A stretch of DNA of 64,000 bases from Psychrobacillus lasiicapitis (GTDB taxonomy: Bacteria; Bacillota; Bacilli; Bacillales_A; Planococcaceae): the NCBI RefSeq assembly GCF_006861795.1, contig NZ_VDGH01000007.1, forward strand, positions 224,375 through 288,374, read 5' to 3'. The notes beneath the pieces are model-generated. The model made no database searches. It worked only from the letters and a program-made list of their open reading frames with translations, and was not told the origin of the DNA. Positions within the stretch are counted from its first letter, which is position 1. Every line of letters starts with the position of its first letter. This document shows, piece after piece, positions 34,504 to 42,661 of the stretch. Both the position numbers and the translations under genes were made by a program.

Positions 34504-34552
34504 AAAAAGTGTTGTCTCCCAGTCAGTTTTGATGGGGAGACGACACTTTTTT
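34504..34552. terminator. Bidirectional terminator
   Basis: AAAAAGTGTYGTCTCCC stem closing with GGGAGACGACACTTTTT, between the fusion gene and the minus-strand regulator; it covers the latter's last codons. Confidence 0.9.
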
Positions 34553-35758
34553 ATAAATTTCTTCGATATATTTTTTATATGGTGTGTCTGGCATTTCACG
34601 AATATTATCCAAAGCAACTTGTACTGCTTCCATTGCCTTCTCCTGCTGATCTAACTCTAGGTAGCATAAAGCTATATAGGCATCTTTTTCATAGAAGATG
34701 GATAAATCGATAGGATGATGAAGAACATCTGGAATGACAACCTCCTGTAATTTATCAATAGCCTGCTCATATTGCTCCAAACCGTATAATATTTTTCCTT
34801 TTTCTAGCAAGAAAAACGGCGTGAATAATTTTTTGTTTATACCTTTAATTGAAAGTGCATTGAATAAATGATTTGCTTCTTCATACATTTTTTTATAAGA
34901 ATTTAAGTAATGGATTTCCGCGTAATAAGTGAAGATTTTCGAATCCTCGTCATCGGCAAATTCACTATATGCAAGAAGCTTGTTTAGATAATACTCCTTT
35001 TTTATCTCATCCTCTGCCATCATCGCTTGTGCAGCAGCTAATCTATATAAATTATCCACTTGTTTAAATATTTTATGTTTGTTCGAATAATGAATTGCCT
35101 TTTCCATTACTCGAATAGCTTCTTCGTATTTGCCAACAGCAAAATATAAAGTAGCTTCTAAATAGTCGTAGTCCAACCGAGAAAGGGGATCTATCCATAA
35201 CGGATTTGCTTCCAATTTTCCACGTTCTGCAAGAAGTATGTCCAGTGACTCCTGGTATTGGTGCTTTCGATATGGAATTACTGCAAGGGATGTCCCAATA
35301 TCTGCCCGTTTCGTAGTTAAGTTTAATTGCTCATACATTACTGCAACTTGTTTTAATAGATCCTCGGAATCACTATTATTAGTAAAAGCTAAACAGCGAC
35401 TGTACATTTCAAGTAAACGAGCAGCTTCATATCCCTGTGTAAGCTTAGGTACATAAGGTTTTACTAATTCTATCAATTGCTCATGCTCATTTGTTAGATC
35501 TTCATAATTGGTGCTAAAAAGAATTTCTGCTTTTTCCAGTATATCCCTTAATTCGAGGTTGCTGACCTCTTCTAAAAGATTCGTCACATCCACATTTAGT
35601 CGTTCTGCTATATAATTCAAGCTCTCCATGGAGGGGTTTGCTTTGTTGTTTTCGATTAAACTAAGCATTCCTTTTGTGAGCTCTGTGCCCGCAAGAGTTT
35701 CTAGTGTCATCTTTTGTTGTTTTCTTAGTTTGCGAATTCGCTCTCCTAAGGTTGACAT
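34523..35758 (-). CDS. XRE-TPR transcriptional regulator (RNPP-like)
   Basis: 411 residues: an N-terminal XRE helix-turn-helix (GERIRKLRKQQKMTLETLAG and LSLIENNKANPSMESL) followed by ~340 residues of helical TPR repeats (e.g. YLEATLYFAVGKYEEAIRVMEKA, KILYGLEQYEQAIDKLQEV). This architecture is shared with peptide-sensing regulators (PlcR, NprR, Rgg-like), but no pheromone gene is seen next to it. ATG 35758 follows GAGGTG. It is divergent from an MFS pump, with two identical 17-bp palindromes in between, so it probably controls both genes. Its mRNA carries a ~150-nt structured leader. Confidence 0.85.
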   Translation of the reverse strand: MSTLGERIRKLRKQQKMTLETLAGTELTKGMLSLIENNKANPSMESLNYIAERLNVDVTNLLEEVSNLELRDILEKAEILFSTNYEDLTNEHEQLIELVKPYVPKLTQGYEAARLLEMYSRCLAFTNNSDSEDLLKQVAVMYEQLNLTTKRADIGTSLAVIPYRKHQYQESLDILLAERGKLEANPLWIDPLSRLDYDYLEATLYFAVGKYEEAIRVMEKAIHYSNKHKIFKQVDNLYRLAAAQAMMAEDEIKKEYYLNKLLAYSEFADDEDSKIFTYYAEIHYLNSYKKMYEEANHLFNALSIKGINKKLFTPFFLLEKGKILYGLEQYEQAIDKLQEVVIPDVLHHPIDLSIFYEKDAYIALCYLELDQQEKAMEAVQVALDNIREMPDTPYKKYIEEIYKKVSSPHQN

Positions 35759-35770
35759 GTTATACACCTC

Positions 35771-35925
35771 ATTTTATCTCGCATTAACGGGCAGTAAGAC
35801 TCCCACTTCAAATTTAAGAAAAGCAAAAAGCTAAGTGGGATATCCACTGCTGGCATGCGCCCGATTGGTTTAACTATCAATCAGTGGGGGCGAATTACCC
35901 CTTGATTGAAGTTTTATCTTATTAG
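35771..35925 (-). other. Structured 5' leader of the XRE-TPR gene
   Basis: On the minus strand this stretch contains several inverted repeats: TCAATCA..GGGG with CCCC..TGATTGA (35877-35910), CCCACTT with AAGTGGG (35802-35808 and 35833-35839) enclosing AGCAAAAAGCT, and CCCGTTAATGCGAG at 35778-35791. It ends only ~13 nt before the regulator's start codon. A short relative occurs at 14496-14527. It may be a cis-regulatory RNA or a short mobile repeat; no known riboswitch class is recognised. Confidence 0.55.
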
Positions 35926-35941
35926 TTTAATTATATTAAAC
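35925..35941. promoter_or_regulatory. Operator palindrome 1 (GTTTAAT-N3-ATTAAAC)
   Basis: Perfect 7-3-7 inverted repeat in the divergent region of the XRE-TPR regulator and the MFS pump. Confidence 0.65.
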
Positions 35942-35977
35942 TTTTAATTGAAATGGAAGGGATGCTATGCTATTATT

Positions 35978-35996
35978 TGTTTAATTAAATTAAACA
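35978..35996. promoter_or_regulatory. Operator palindrome 2 (TGTTTAAT-N3-ATTAAACA)
   Basis: Perfect inverted repeat identical in its arms to the one at 35925, 54 bp away (about five helical turns), directly ahead of the MFS ribosome site. Confidence 0.7.
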
Positions 35997-36015
35997 TTTC
36001 AAAGGGGAAATGAAA

Positions 36016-37278
36016 ATGGAAGAAGTGCTAAAGCTTAAAAGGGCTACTTATCATTTGTGGACGTTTACGATTAGTAAAATGATTTCTAGTTTTGGTGCAC
36101 AAGTGTATGCTTTTGCAATTAGTTTTTATATTTTACAGTTGACGGGGTCCGCTTCAAACTTTGCATTGAATTTGATTTGCAGTATTTTGCCAAGGACTTT
36201 AGTAGCGCCATTTGCAGGCTATGCAGCGGACAGATATTCGAGGAAAATGATTGTTATTGTAGCACAAATTGCAACGACTTTAGCGATATTAGGGCTGCTT
36301 ATTGTTAGTTTAAGGGCTGATTTGTCATTAGTAGCGATTTATACTACGACTGTTGTTTTATCGTTAGCTTCTACGTTTTCTAGTGTCACATTTAGCTCAT
36401 CCATTACAGGATTAGTGGATGAAGGACGAATTCAAAAAGCGATGTCGATGAACCAAATGTCGATTTCATTTGCTGCAATAGGAGGTCCTGCATTAGGTGG
36501 ATTATTGTATGGAGCAGTTCCTATGCCAGTGTTCTTAGTTATGTATATGGTTGCGTCCATTATTGCAGTAATTTTAGAATCTACGATGAATTTTACTTTA
36601 TTTGCAAAACGCAAAGAAGTGGTGGAGGGAGAAGAAAAAGAACCAATGCTTCAAAGTATGAAAGAAGGATTGCGTTATTTGAAAAACCAACCCATCTTGA
36701 AAGCGATTGTGTGGATTTCACTTTTCATTAACTTTTTATTTGGTGCTTATATGGTAGGATATTCGTTTATTTTAATCGAAAAGCTAAAAGTGGCTTCCGA
36801 GCATTTTGGATTAACAGAGGGTGCTTTTGCGGTAGGCATGTTGCTCTTATCCATTTACTTCTCTACTAGAAAAGAAGTGAAGTATCCTTTATTGCTTTCC
36901 AAGAGAAGCATAGTGATAATGGGGATCCTCATGGGAGCAGTAGCTTTACCGTTAATCTTTAGCATGTCCTACAATATTACATTCGGTTACTATGCTGTTT
37001 TAATGTTTTGTCTCGGAGCGGCGATGATCATCACTAATACTCCTATGCAGGTGATGATGCAAAAGATGATTGAGGATGATTACAAAGGCCGCGTATTTTC
37101 TATTATAGAGACGATGGCGATGGCGCTTATGCCCCTAGGAACTGTAATCTATGGATTTTTATATGATTTGTTGCCTGCAGAAGGTATTCTTATCGTATCG
37201 AGTCTGTTATTAATAGCGGTTGTATTGATACTTGCAAGACCATCTGTTATTCGTACCGCACATCCTGAACTGAAATAG
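36016..37278 (+). CDS. MFS efflux transporter (MefA-like)
   Basis: 420 residues with twelve hydrophobic helices, resembling the macrolide-efflux-type MFS proteins (start YHLWTFTISKMISSFGAQVYAFAISFYILQLTGS, loop GYAADRYSRKMIVI). ATG 36016 has AAAGGGG at a proper distance; ATG 36010 is too close. It is divergent from the XRE-TPR gene, and the perfect palindrome at 35978-35996 overlaps where its promoter should lie, so it is likely repressed and induced by substrate or signal. Confidence 0.88.
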   Translation: MEEVLKLKRATYHLWTFTISKMISSFGAQVYAFAISFYILQLTGSASNFALNLICSILPRTLVAPFAGYAADRYSRKMIVIVAQIATTLAILGLLIVSLRADLSLVAIYTTTVVLSLASTFSSVTFSSSITGLVDEGRIQKAMSMNQMSISFAAIGGPALGGLLYGAVPMPVFLVMYMVASIIAVILESTMNFTLFAKRKEVVEGEEKEPMLQSMKEGLRYLKNQPILKAIVWISLFINFLFGAYMVGYSFILIEKLKVASEHFGLTEGAFAVGMLLLSIYFSTRKEVKYPLLLSKRSIVIMGILMGAVALPLIFSMSYNITFGYYAVLMFCLGAAMIITNTPMQVMMQKMIEDDYKGRVFSIIETMAMALMPLGTVIYGFLYDLLPAEGILIVSSLLLIAVVLILARPSVIRTAHPELK

Positions 37279-37281
37279 AAA

Positions 37282-37314
37282 ATGCCAAGGAGCGATTCCT
37301 CGCTTCCTTGGCAT
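37282..37314. terminator. Bidirectional terminator
   Basis: ATGCCAAGG-AGCGA with TCGCT-T-CCTTGGCAT between two converging MFS genes; A-run on the left serves the minus strand. Confidence 0.75.
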
Positions 37315-37325
37315 ACAATTTTATG

Positions 37326-38483
37326 CTACACCTTTAACGTCTTCTTTGAATTGCGGAATGCGAATATCAATCCGATAGATAATATGGCCAGTACACCAGA
37401 CAAGACATAAATATTATCCGGTTGAACGGTGAACAACCATGCAAATAATAATGGACCAATGATTCGGCCGAGATTATCCATTGAATATGCCATCCCAGCT
37501 GCCGTACCATAGCGTCCACCTGACTCTTTGGAGGTAAGTGAAACAATCGTTGTTCTTGCAAGTGCATTTCCTGCAGTGAATACGCATAAGGAGAAACCAG
37601 CCCAGAAAATACTGTTTGTAAATACAGTCATAAACAAGCCAATTGCCGTGAAAATTTGTGCATATAAGAGCCACTTTGTTTCCGTGCCATTTTTTATACG
37701 ACGTACGACGCCTCCTTGAATAGCTGCATCAACAAATCCACTAAACATAAATAAATAACCAATTTGAAGTGGGGTAATGTCTATTCTTTCAATTTGGAAC
37801 AGTTGGAACGTAGCCTCTAAACCAGCAAGTAAAAAAGTGACCATAAATGAAAACAAAAATAAATACTTAATACGATAACTCCAAAGACTTGCGGCACCTT
37901 TGGGAAGAAGAGCGCGTTTGTTTGCTTCACCAGTACGTTCTGGTTCTTTCAAAATAATAAATGCATACACAAAAATCGCCAGTAATAACAATGCCGAAAC
38001 AATAAACGGAAGTGCTAAGTTAACATGTCCAAGTACACCGCCAATTGCAGGTCCAAAAATAAAGCCTAAACCAATCGACATCCCAAGAAAACCCATATAC
38101 TTATTACGATTTTCTTCATCTGATAAATCAGCAGCAAATCCAGTTACCGCTGCGTAAAGTGCACCAGAGAATAATCCTCCCACTACACGGGATAAATAAA
38201 GCATAAACAATGAATCAAAAAATAAGGAAAATAGCCAGAAGCTCAAACTAAATCCAACTAGCCCAACTAATATAAGTGTTTTCCGACCAACACGATCAGA
38301 GAGCATTCCCCAAAATGGTGCAGTGAAAAAAGCGGCTAGGGAGTAAACGGTTAATAAACCGCCAACATGAATCTCGTGATAATGCTGATGTAAAATGACT
38401 TCGGGTAAAACAGGAATGATAATCCCGAAACCTAGATAAACTAAAAACTGTATGGACATTAATACAAAAAGAGTCTTTTTCAT
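37326..38483 (-). CDS. MFS multidrug-efflux transporter (Bmr/NorA/TetA group)
   Basis: 385 residues, twelve helices, with the antiporter loop motif GMLSDRVGRKTLILVGL between helices 2 and 3 and the motif C-like GLGFIFGPAIGGVLG in helix 5, both typical of 12-TMS drug:H+ antiporters. AAGGCAGG precedes the ATG. It is convergent with the MefA-like pump, so two drug pumps and a regulator sit together. The individual substrate cannot be told. Confidence 0.9.
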   Translation of the reverse strand: MKKTLFVLMSIQFLVYLGFGIIIPVLPEVILHQHYHEIHVGGLLTVYSLAAFFTAPFWGMLSDRVGRKTLILVGLVGFSLSFWLFSLFFDSLFMLYLSRVVGGLFSGALYAAVTGFAADLSDEENRNKYMGFLGMSIGLGFIFGPAIGGVLGHVNLALPFIVSALLLLAIFVYAFIILKEPERTGEANKRALLPKGAASLWSYRIKYLFLFSFMVTFLLAGLEATFQLFQIERIDITPLQIGYLFMFSGFVDAAIQGGVVRRIKNGTETKWLLYAQIFTAIGLFMTVFTNSIFWAGFSLCVFTAGNALARTTIVSLTSKESGGRYGTAAGMAYSMDNLGRIIGPLLFAWLFTVQPDNIYVLSGVLAILSIGLIFAFRNSKKTLKV

Positions 38484-38603
38484 ACAAAAACCTGCCTTCT
38501 GGAAAACTTCTACTCTCTATATTACATGTTTTCATACGGTTTGGCACATTGGAGATGGAGTCCTTTTTTTATGTAGTTAATTCATTGAATGTGATGGAAA
38601 ACT

Positions 38604-38637
38604 CAAAAAAGCCATCCCCTGAAATTTTGGGATAGCT
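38604..38637 (-). terminator. Terminator of the CBS-domain gene
   Basis: AAGC-C-ATCCC with GGGAT-A-GCTC hairpin; on the minus strand it runs into CTTTTTTGAG. Confidence 0.75.
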
Positions 38638-38643
38638 CTTCGT

Positions 38644-39057
38644 TTAAAAACTTCGTGGTTCGGAAATGCTTTCCATAGCGTTTGAAATTTCTTGCACATG
38701 CGGAAAAGGGAATGCTAGATCAGCCAAAGATACGAAGCCAACAAGTAAACCATCCTCCATTACGGGGAGCCTACGAACTTGATTGCGCGCCATCACTGCT
38801 GAAGCATCTGTGGTTGTATCGTCAGGAGAAACGGAAATGACTGATTTCGTCATGACATCTTCTACTTTACTTCGTACATCTCTTGCAACAGCACGTGTCA
38901 CGATATCCCGATCCGTAATCATACCAACCAATTTTTTGTTACTGACCACTGGCAAACAACCGATATCAAGTGTTCGCATTTGATCTGCCACTTCATTTAC
39001 ATAATCTTGTGGATTACATGTTACTACTTCTCTACTCATCACATCTTTCACGTTCAT
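38644..39057 (-). CDS. CBS-domain pair protein (YhcV-like)
   Basis: 137 residues consisting of two CBS domains: MNVKDVMSREVVTCNPQDYVNEVADQMRTLDIGCLPVVSNKKLVGMITDRDIVTRAV and VEDVMTKSVISVSPDDTTTDASAVMARNQVRRLPVMEDGLLVGFVSLADLA. Such paired CBS modules bind adenosine nucleotides. B. subtilis YhcV has the same length and is a stress-associated protein. AAGGAG precedes the ATG. It is monocistronic; its upstream region contains the structured repeat at 39095. Confidence 0.9.
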   Translation of the reverse strand: MNVKDVMSREVVTCNPQDYVNEVADQMRTLDIGCLPVVSNKKLVGMITDRDIVTRAVARDVRSKVEDVMTKSVISVSPDDTTTDASAVMARNQVRRLPVMEDGLLVGFVSLADLAFPFPHVQEISNAMESISEPRSF

Positions 39058-39094
39058 ATTAATTCACTCCTTTTGTTCGCAGTTTTCTTTTTGT

Positions 39095-39316
39095 AACTGT
39101 CTAGTTTCAGCGCCTTCCCCCTTGGGGTCAAATTTGAAAAAGCTACTCCTGCGCAAAGCTCGTCGCAAACAAAATCGCTTGTGGTGGCTGAGGAGCTGCC
39201 TCCTTGGCCTGTACAATACGGGTTATGTCTGCTTTGCCACACGATGTGGCGCACTTTGCAGACCTACCCCACCCCATTTGCCTGTCGGGGCAGACATAGG
39301 CGCTTCCACATTTCTT
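39095..39316. repeat. GC-rich structured intergenic repeat (CTGTCTAG..AGGCGCTT type)
   Basis: About 220 bp, markedly more GC-rich than its flanks. Its ends are complementary (CAGCGCCT at 39108, AGGCGCT at 39298). Inside, TATGTCTGC (39224-39232) can pair with GCAGACATA (39290-39298), or its TGTCTGC with the nearer GCAGACC around an inner CCACA-CGA-TGTGG, so two folds exclude each other. It contains no gene. From memory, similar CTGTCTAG..AGGCGCTT elements are spread through Bacillaceae intergenic DNA. Confidence 0.6.
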
Positions 39317-39362
39317 TACTAGTTTGGTTTACAAAAGTTTAAAATATGTAATATAAAAGAAA

Positions 39363-39388
39363 GTTTAAAATGAATAAAAAAGTGGTAT
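39363..39388 (+). promoter_or_regulatory. Probable sigma-B promoter
   Basis: GTTTAA, 14-bp spacer, TGGTAT, the same combination as the internal sigma-B promoter of the rsb operon, about 80 bp before the small gene at 39469. Confidence 0.55.
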
Positions 39389-39468
39389 GATAAAAACAAA
39401 ATAAAAAACAAAAGAAACTTTTTTCAACATAAATCGTAATAATAAATGGAGAGGACGAGGTGGATAGA

Positions 39469-39606
39469 ATGGCAAAGGAAGTTGATTTAAAGAAAATTGT
39501 AAGTAATCTTTCAAAGCTGGGTGTTACAGTTACAATGACAAAATCGAGACTTGACATACTTAAAGCGTTAGCACCACCAGCACAAACTCCCCACACGCAA
39601 AGTTAA
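39469..39606 (+). CDS. Small basic protein, unknown, probably stress-regulated
   Basis: 45 residues beginning MAKEVDLKKIVSNLSKLG and ending in a Pro/Gln-rich tail; soluble, helix-forming, net basic in its first half. GAGGTGG lies 5 bp before ATG 39469 (an in-frame GTG at 39460 is within that site). A sigma-B-type promoter at 39363-39388 and a strong terminator right after the stop support a real gene. No family recognised. Confidence 0.65.
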   Translation: MAKEVDLKKIVSNLSKLGVTVTMTKSRLDILKALAPPAQTPHTQS

Positions 39607-39660
39607 AAAGAGTGGCTCGAAAAGTTCGTATAAAATTGAACTTTAGAGCCACTCTTTTTA
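39606..39660. terminator. Bidirectional terminator
   Basis: AAAGAGTGGCTC..AAAGTTC paired with GAACTTT..GAGCCACTCTTT, a long stem with T-runs both ways. Confidence 0.92.
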
Positions 39661-39673
39661 GATCCATTCTTTT

Positions 39674-40861
39674 TTAGTCATCATCTTCATTTTTAGCGAA
39701 CATATACGTTTTATGGTGAAATTTCATACTGAATACGAGGCCGAGTGCGAGCATATTTCCCATGAGCGAACTACCACCGTAGCTTATAAATGGTAATGGA
39801 ATCCCCGTAATTGGTAGCAATTGTATCGTCATCCCAATATTTTCGAACACGTGGAATGTAATCATTGCAATGATTCCTGCACATACATACGTGCTATACG
39901 CATCCTTAAGCTGAAGCGTAATTTTCGTTAAATGAAAAATAAGTAAAAAGAAAATACTGATGACAATGCTTGTACCTATAAAGCCATACTCTTCACCTAT
40001 AACTGCAAATATAAAGTCGGTATGATTTTCAGGTACGTACACAACTCGTCCACCATAACCTTTACCAAATATTTCCCCTGAACCAATAGCGTTTAAGGAA
40101 GTGATTAAGTGCATTCCTTCATCGGAGGCATAGGAATAAGGATCAAGCCAAGAATATATACGAGCGAATTGGTAACCCTGTAAGCCGAACTTTTCCTGTA
40201 AAAAATCTTGCATATAAAGCGCCATCCAAAGAAGAGACGCTCCTATAGTTACGGATCCCAATAATAACGGCAGAATAATTTTCCAAGTTATTCCTGCTAC
40301 TATAACTAACGCTGCTGTAATAGCGATAAAAACAAGCGCAGTTCCAAGGTCAGGCTGTTTGAGAATAAAGGCTAATGGAATCAGCAAGGTAATAGCGATT
40401 TTTCCGAGTAAAATAAAATCCGTTTTTAAAGACTTCATTAAATATACTTCATGATGATTTGTGATTAAACGGGCAAGAGCTAATATAAAAAAAGTTTTCA
40501 TGAATTCGGCGGGTTGAATATCCCCAATAGGTAAGTGGAACCAGCTTTTCGCATTGTTTCTTGGTTCAACCAGTGCTAAGCTACCCGGCAAGATAAAAAG
40601 AATGAATAGTAGCAGTACACCAATACCATAAATATACCAAGACATTTTTTTGTACTGATCAGGTTCAAAAAACATGACAAGCCCGATAATGACGGCACCA
40701 ACGCCATACCAGAAAACTTGTTTTGCTACAAAGTTGTATCCAGCATATTGACCAGTAGTTACTGCAGAAGAAATAGCAAGTAAACTAACGATTAAAAATA
40801 ATAATATAATAAAAGCGAGGGTCCAATCGAAGCGATCGGCAAAGCCTTTTTTGTTTTCCAT
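39674..40861 (-). CDS. rodA: SEDS peptidoglycan glycosyltransferase RodA
   Basis: 395-residue polytopic membrane protein (about ten helices) of the FtsW/RodA/SpoVE family, which polymerises lipid II during elongation. Family signatures: DPYSYASDEGMHLITSLNAIGSGEIFGKGYG and the C-terminal PLPFISYGGSSLMGNMLALGLV; VYVPENHTDFIFAVIGEEYGF contains the conserved catalytic-region residues, and PENHTDFIF favours RodA over FtsW. ATG 40861 is chosen over GTG 40870, which lies in AGGTGA. It is not with mreBCD; single-gene transcript. Confidence 0.9.
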   Translation of the reverse strand: MENKKGFADRFDWTLAFIILLFLIVSLLAISSAVTTGQYAGYNFVAKQVFWYGVGAVIIGLVMFFEPDQYKKMSWYIYGIGVLLLFILFILPGSLALVEPRNNAKSWFHLPIGDIQPAEFMKTFFILALARLITNHHEVYLMKSLKTDFILLGKIAITLLIPLAFILKQPDLGTALVFIAITAALVIVAGITWKIILPLLLGSVTIGASLLWMALYMQDFLQEKFGLQGYQFARIYSWLDPYSYASDEGMHLITSLNAIGSGEIFGKGYGGRVVYVPENHTDFIFAVIGEEYGFIGTSIVISIFFLLIFHLTKITLQLKDAYSTYVCAGIIAMITFHVFENIGMTIQLLPITGIPLPFISYGGSSLMGNMLALGLVFSMKFHHKTYMFAKNEDDD

Positions 40862-41014
40862 AAGAGTCACCTAAATTTCTTTCAAATTTCACTTATTCAT
40901 TATAGCTTAAAATAATGTTTTTGGCTTGTAGATAAAAGAGACGAAGATTAAGATAAAGATGTTTCATTGGAAAAATTATGCTATTATATTATTTAGAATA
41001 AAGGGGTGAATTGA

Positions 41015-41755
41015 GTGGCAAAAAAAGAGAAAGAAATTGAAGAATATATAACGCATTTATATGTGCATGTAAATGATATCGAGCATTTTGTGTTGTTTAG
41101 TGGTATTACTGTTCACCAGTTTATTCGGCAATTCTCAGACTTGCCCGCTCTTTTATTGTTAAAGCATGAATACGAAGAAGCATCTTTTAATATTCATACA
41201 CAGCTGGAGTTTGTTGTGCATGGCCAATATAACCGCTTTTTAAAGGAATTTGCAGAAAGGCCAACCGCTTTATGCTTATTAGACTTTACGGATGAACGTA
41301 AGTTAAATATGTTATCTCCTCAAGAGCAAGCGGAGCTGCTATATATCGCACATAAGAAAGAGACGTTACGTTTACCTTTTTATCATCATCTGCAAAATAG
41401 ATTTGTTTATTTGACGGATGAGAGTGAACAAATAACGAAAATATATTTCCGTGACATAGAAGACTTCCATCAATTGGTTGCTAGTGTGTTTAATCAACAA
41501 ATTAGTGAAAAAGTGAAAACTACTGCTTTTTGGCGTAAAAAAAACAACATCGTTTTACCGGAATTGACGACCAAAAAGATAGAAGCATATGCCGACTACT
41601 ACGAGGATGGCGTCCTCATGTCTTTATGCAAAATAGGGAAGGCTAATTATGGCATTGAAATTAGAAGCTTACCCGATAATATATTTCCAGATGAAGTGCT
41701 AGGCGATTTAAAGCATCATTTAAAGAAGCCAGCTGATTTTTTAATCCAACTTTAA
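41015..41755 (+). CDS. Hypothetical cytoplasmic protein
   Basis: 246 residues, no signal or membrane segment, rich in aromatic and charged residues. Start GTG 41015 with AAAGGGGTG upstream. No motif or family is recognised. Features seen are an N-terminal EEYITHLYVHVNDIEHFVLFSG, a central LPFYHHLQNRFVYLTDES and a C-terminal DFLIQL. It is divergent from rodA, 153 bp apart, and ends in a strong terminator. Its length and clean ribosome site make it a real gene. Confidence 0.7.
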   Translation: MAKKEKEIEEYITHLYVHVNDIEHFVLFSGITVHQFIRQFSDLPALLLLKHEYEEASFNIHTQLEFVVHGQYNRFLKEFAERPTALCLLDFTDERKLNMLSPQEQAELLYIAHKKETLRLPFYHHLQNRFVYLTDESEQITKIYFRDIEDFHQLVASVFNQQISEKVKTTAFWRKKNNIVLPELTTKKIEAYADYYEDGVLMSLCKIGKANYGIEIRSLPDNIFPDEVLGDLKHHLKKPADFLIQL

Positions 41756-41760
41756 TGTTA

Positions 41761-41799
41761 AAAACCTTTTGCAATGTTTAGGTGCAAAAGGTTTTTTTA
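41761..41799 (+). terminator. Terminator
   Basis: AAAACCTTTTGCA/TGCAAAAGGTTTT hairpin followed by seven T. Confidence 0.9.
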
Positions 41800-41833
41800 T
41801 AGAAAAATATTTAGTAGGTGGTACGTCACTATT

Positions 41834-42218
41834 TAGGGAATCTGTGCAGTAGAATGTTGTATTAAGTGACCGCTAGGATTTTCGCAGCAGGCGGACGCTT
41901 ACCCCGGGGCGGGCGGTGAGCCTCCTCGTCGTACGCTCCCGCGGGGTCTCACCTGTCCCGCTGATCCCGCAGGTGTCGCCGCCTTGCGCTTCAATCAATG
42001 GGAATTTCTTGCTTATAAAGTATCTGCATTTAGCAGGATAAAATTCGAATTACTCAAACATAACATCTCTTAAGAATTATCGATTTTAACAGTAAACTTG
42101 TGACTAATATGGTGGATTGTAGCGAAAGGGCGGCGACTCCAGCCGGCGGAAAGCGTCCGCCCTGCAGCGGAAATCCTAGCGGACACTTCAATGAACTCAC
42201 TACCGCGTAGTTGCCCTA
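41834..42218. repeat. TA-flanked composite repeat, copy 3 (385 bp)
   Basis: Left end TAGGGAATCTGTG, right end TAGTTGCCCTA. The left GC-rich module (41880-41995) is complete. The right module (42118-42180) has lost its middle, joining GGCGACTCC almost directly to GGCGGAAAGCGTC, and the AT-rich centre is short and diverged. It is an older, degenerate member of the family at 17.4, 28.8 and 50.3 kb. Confidence 0.8.
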
Positions 42219-42328
42219 TAATACGCAACACACATACTTAATCTTCTTAACCCGTTTTGTTTTTATTATTTCCTAAATCATTCTTGTGCTAAAATGAGTG
42301 AATGTAATAGAACAGAGGTGTTTTAGAA

Positions 42329-42661
42329 GTGGCTTGGTTATTATTAATCATTGCAGGATTAACGGAAATCGTTTGGGCGATTGGTCTTAAAGAAGCAAAT
42401 GGCTTTACGGAGCTAGTGCCTTCTATTATTACAATCGTCTTTTTAGTCGTAAGTTTTTTCGTTTTTGCAAAAGCAATGAAGACGATTCCAATTGGAACGG
42501 CATATGCTATTTTTACAGGGATCGGTGCGGCGGGAACTGTAATTGTAGGAATTCTATGGTTTCACGAGGAAGTTAGCTTCGGTAAGCTATTCTTTTTAGG
42601 TGTATTACTCTTTGGCATCATTGGGCTAAAACTAGTGGATGATGAAGAGGAGGTTGCATAA
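42329..42661 (+). CDS. ykkC: SMR-family exporter subunit (YkkC/GdnC-like)
   Basis: 110 residues, four helices, small multidrug resistance family. The essential membrane Glu13 is in LTEIVWAIGLKEANGF, a motif shared with the guanidinium-exporting (Gdx/SugE) subgroup, and GTAYAIFTGIGAAGTV is the helix 3 signature. Start GTG with GAGGTG upstream. Its stop overlaps the start of a second SMR gene, so the functional unit is likely a heterodimer as in B. subtilis YkkCD. The usual ykkC guanidine riboswitch is not visible upstream, so specificity is less certain. Confidence 0.85.
   Translation: MAWLLLIIAGLTEIVWAIGLKEANGFTELVPSIITIVFLVVSFFVFAKAMKTIPIGTAYAIFTGIGAAGTVIVGILWFHEEVSFGKLFFLGVLLFGIIGLKLVDDEEEVA

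Noticed and set aside
42219..42328. Guanidine-I (ykkC) riboswitch ahead of the SMR genes
   Set aside because: Looked for because of the gene type, but the conserved motif strings and a terminator are absent in the short upstream region.
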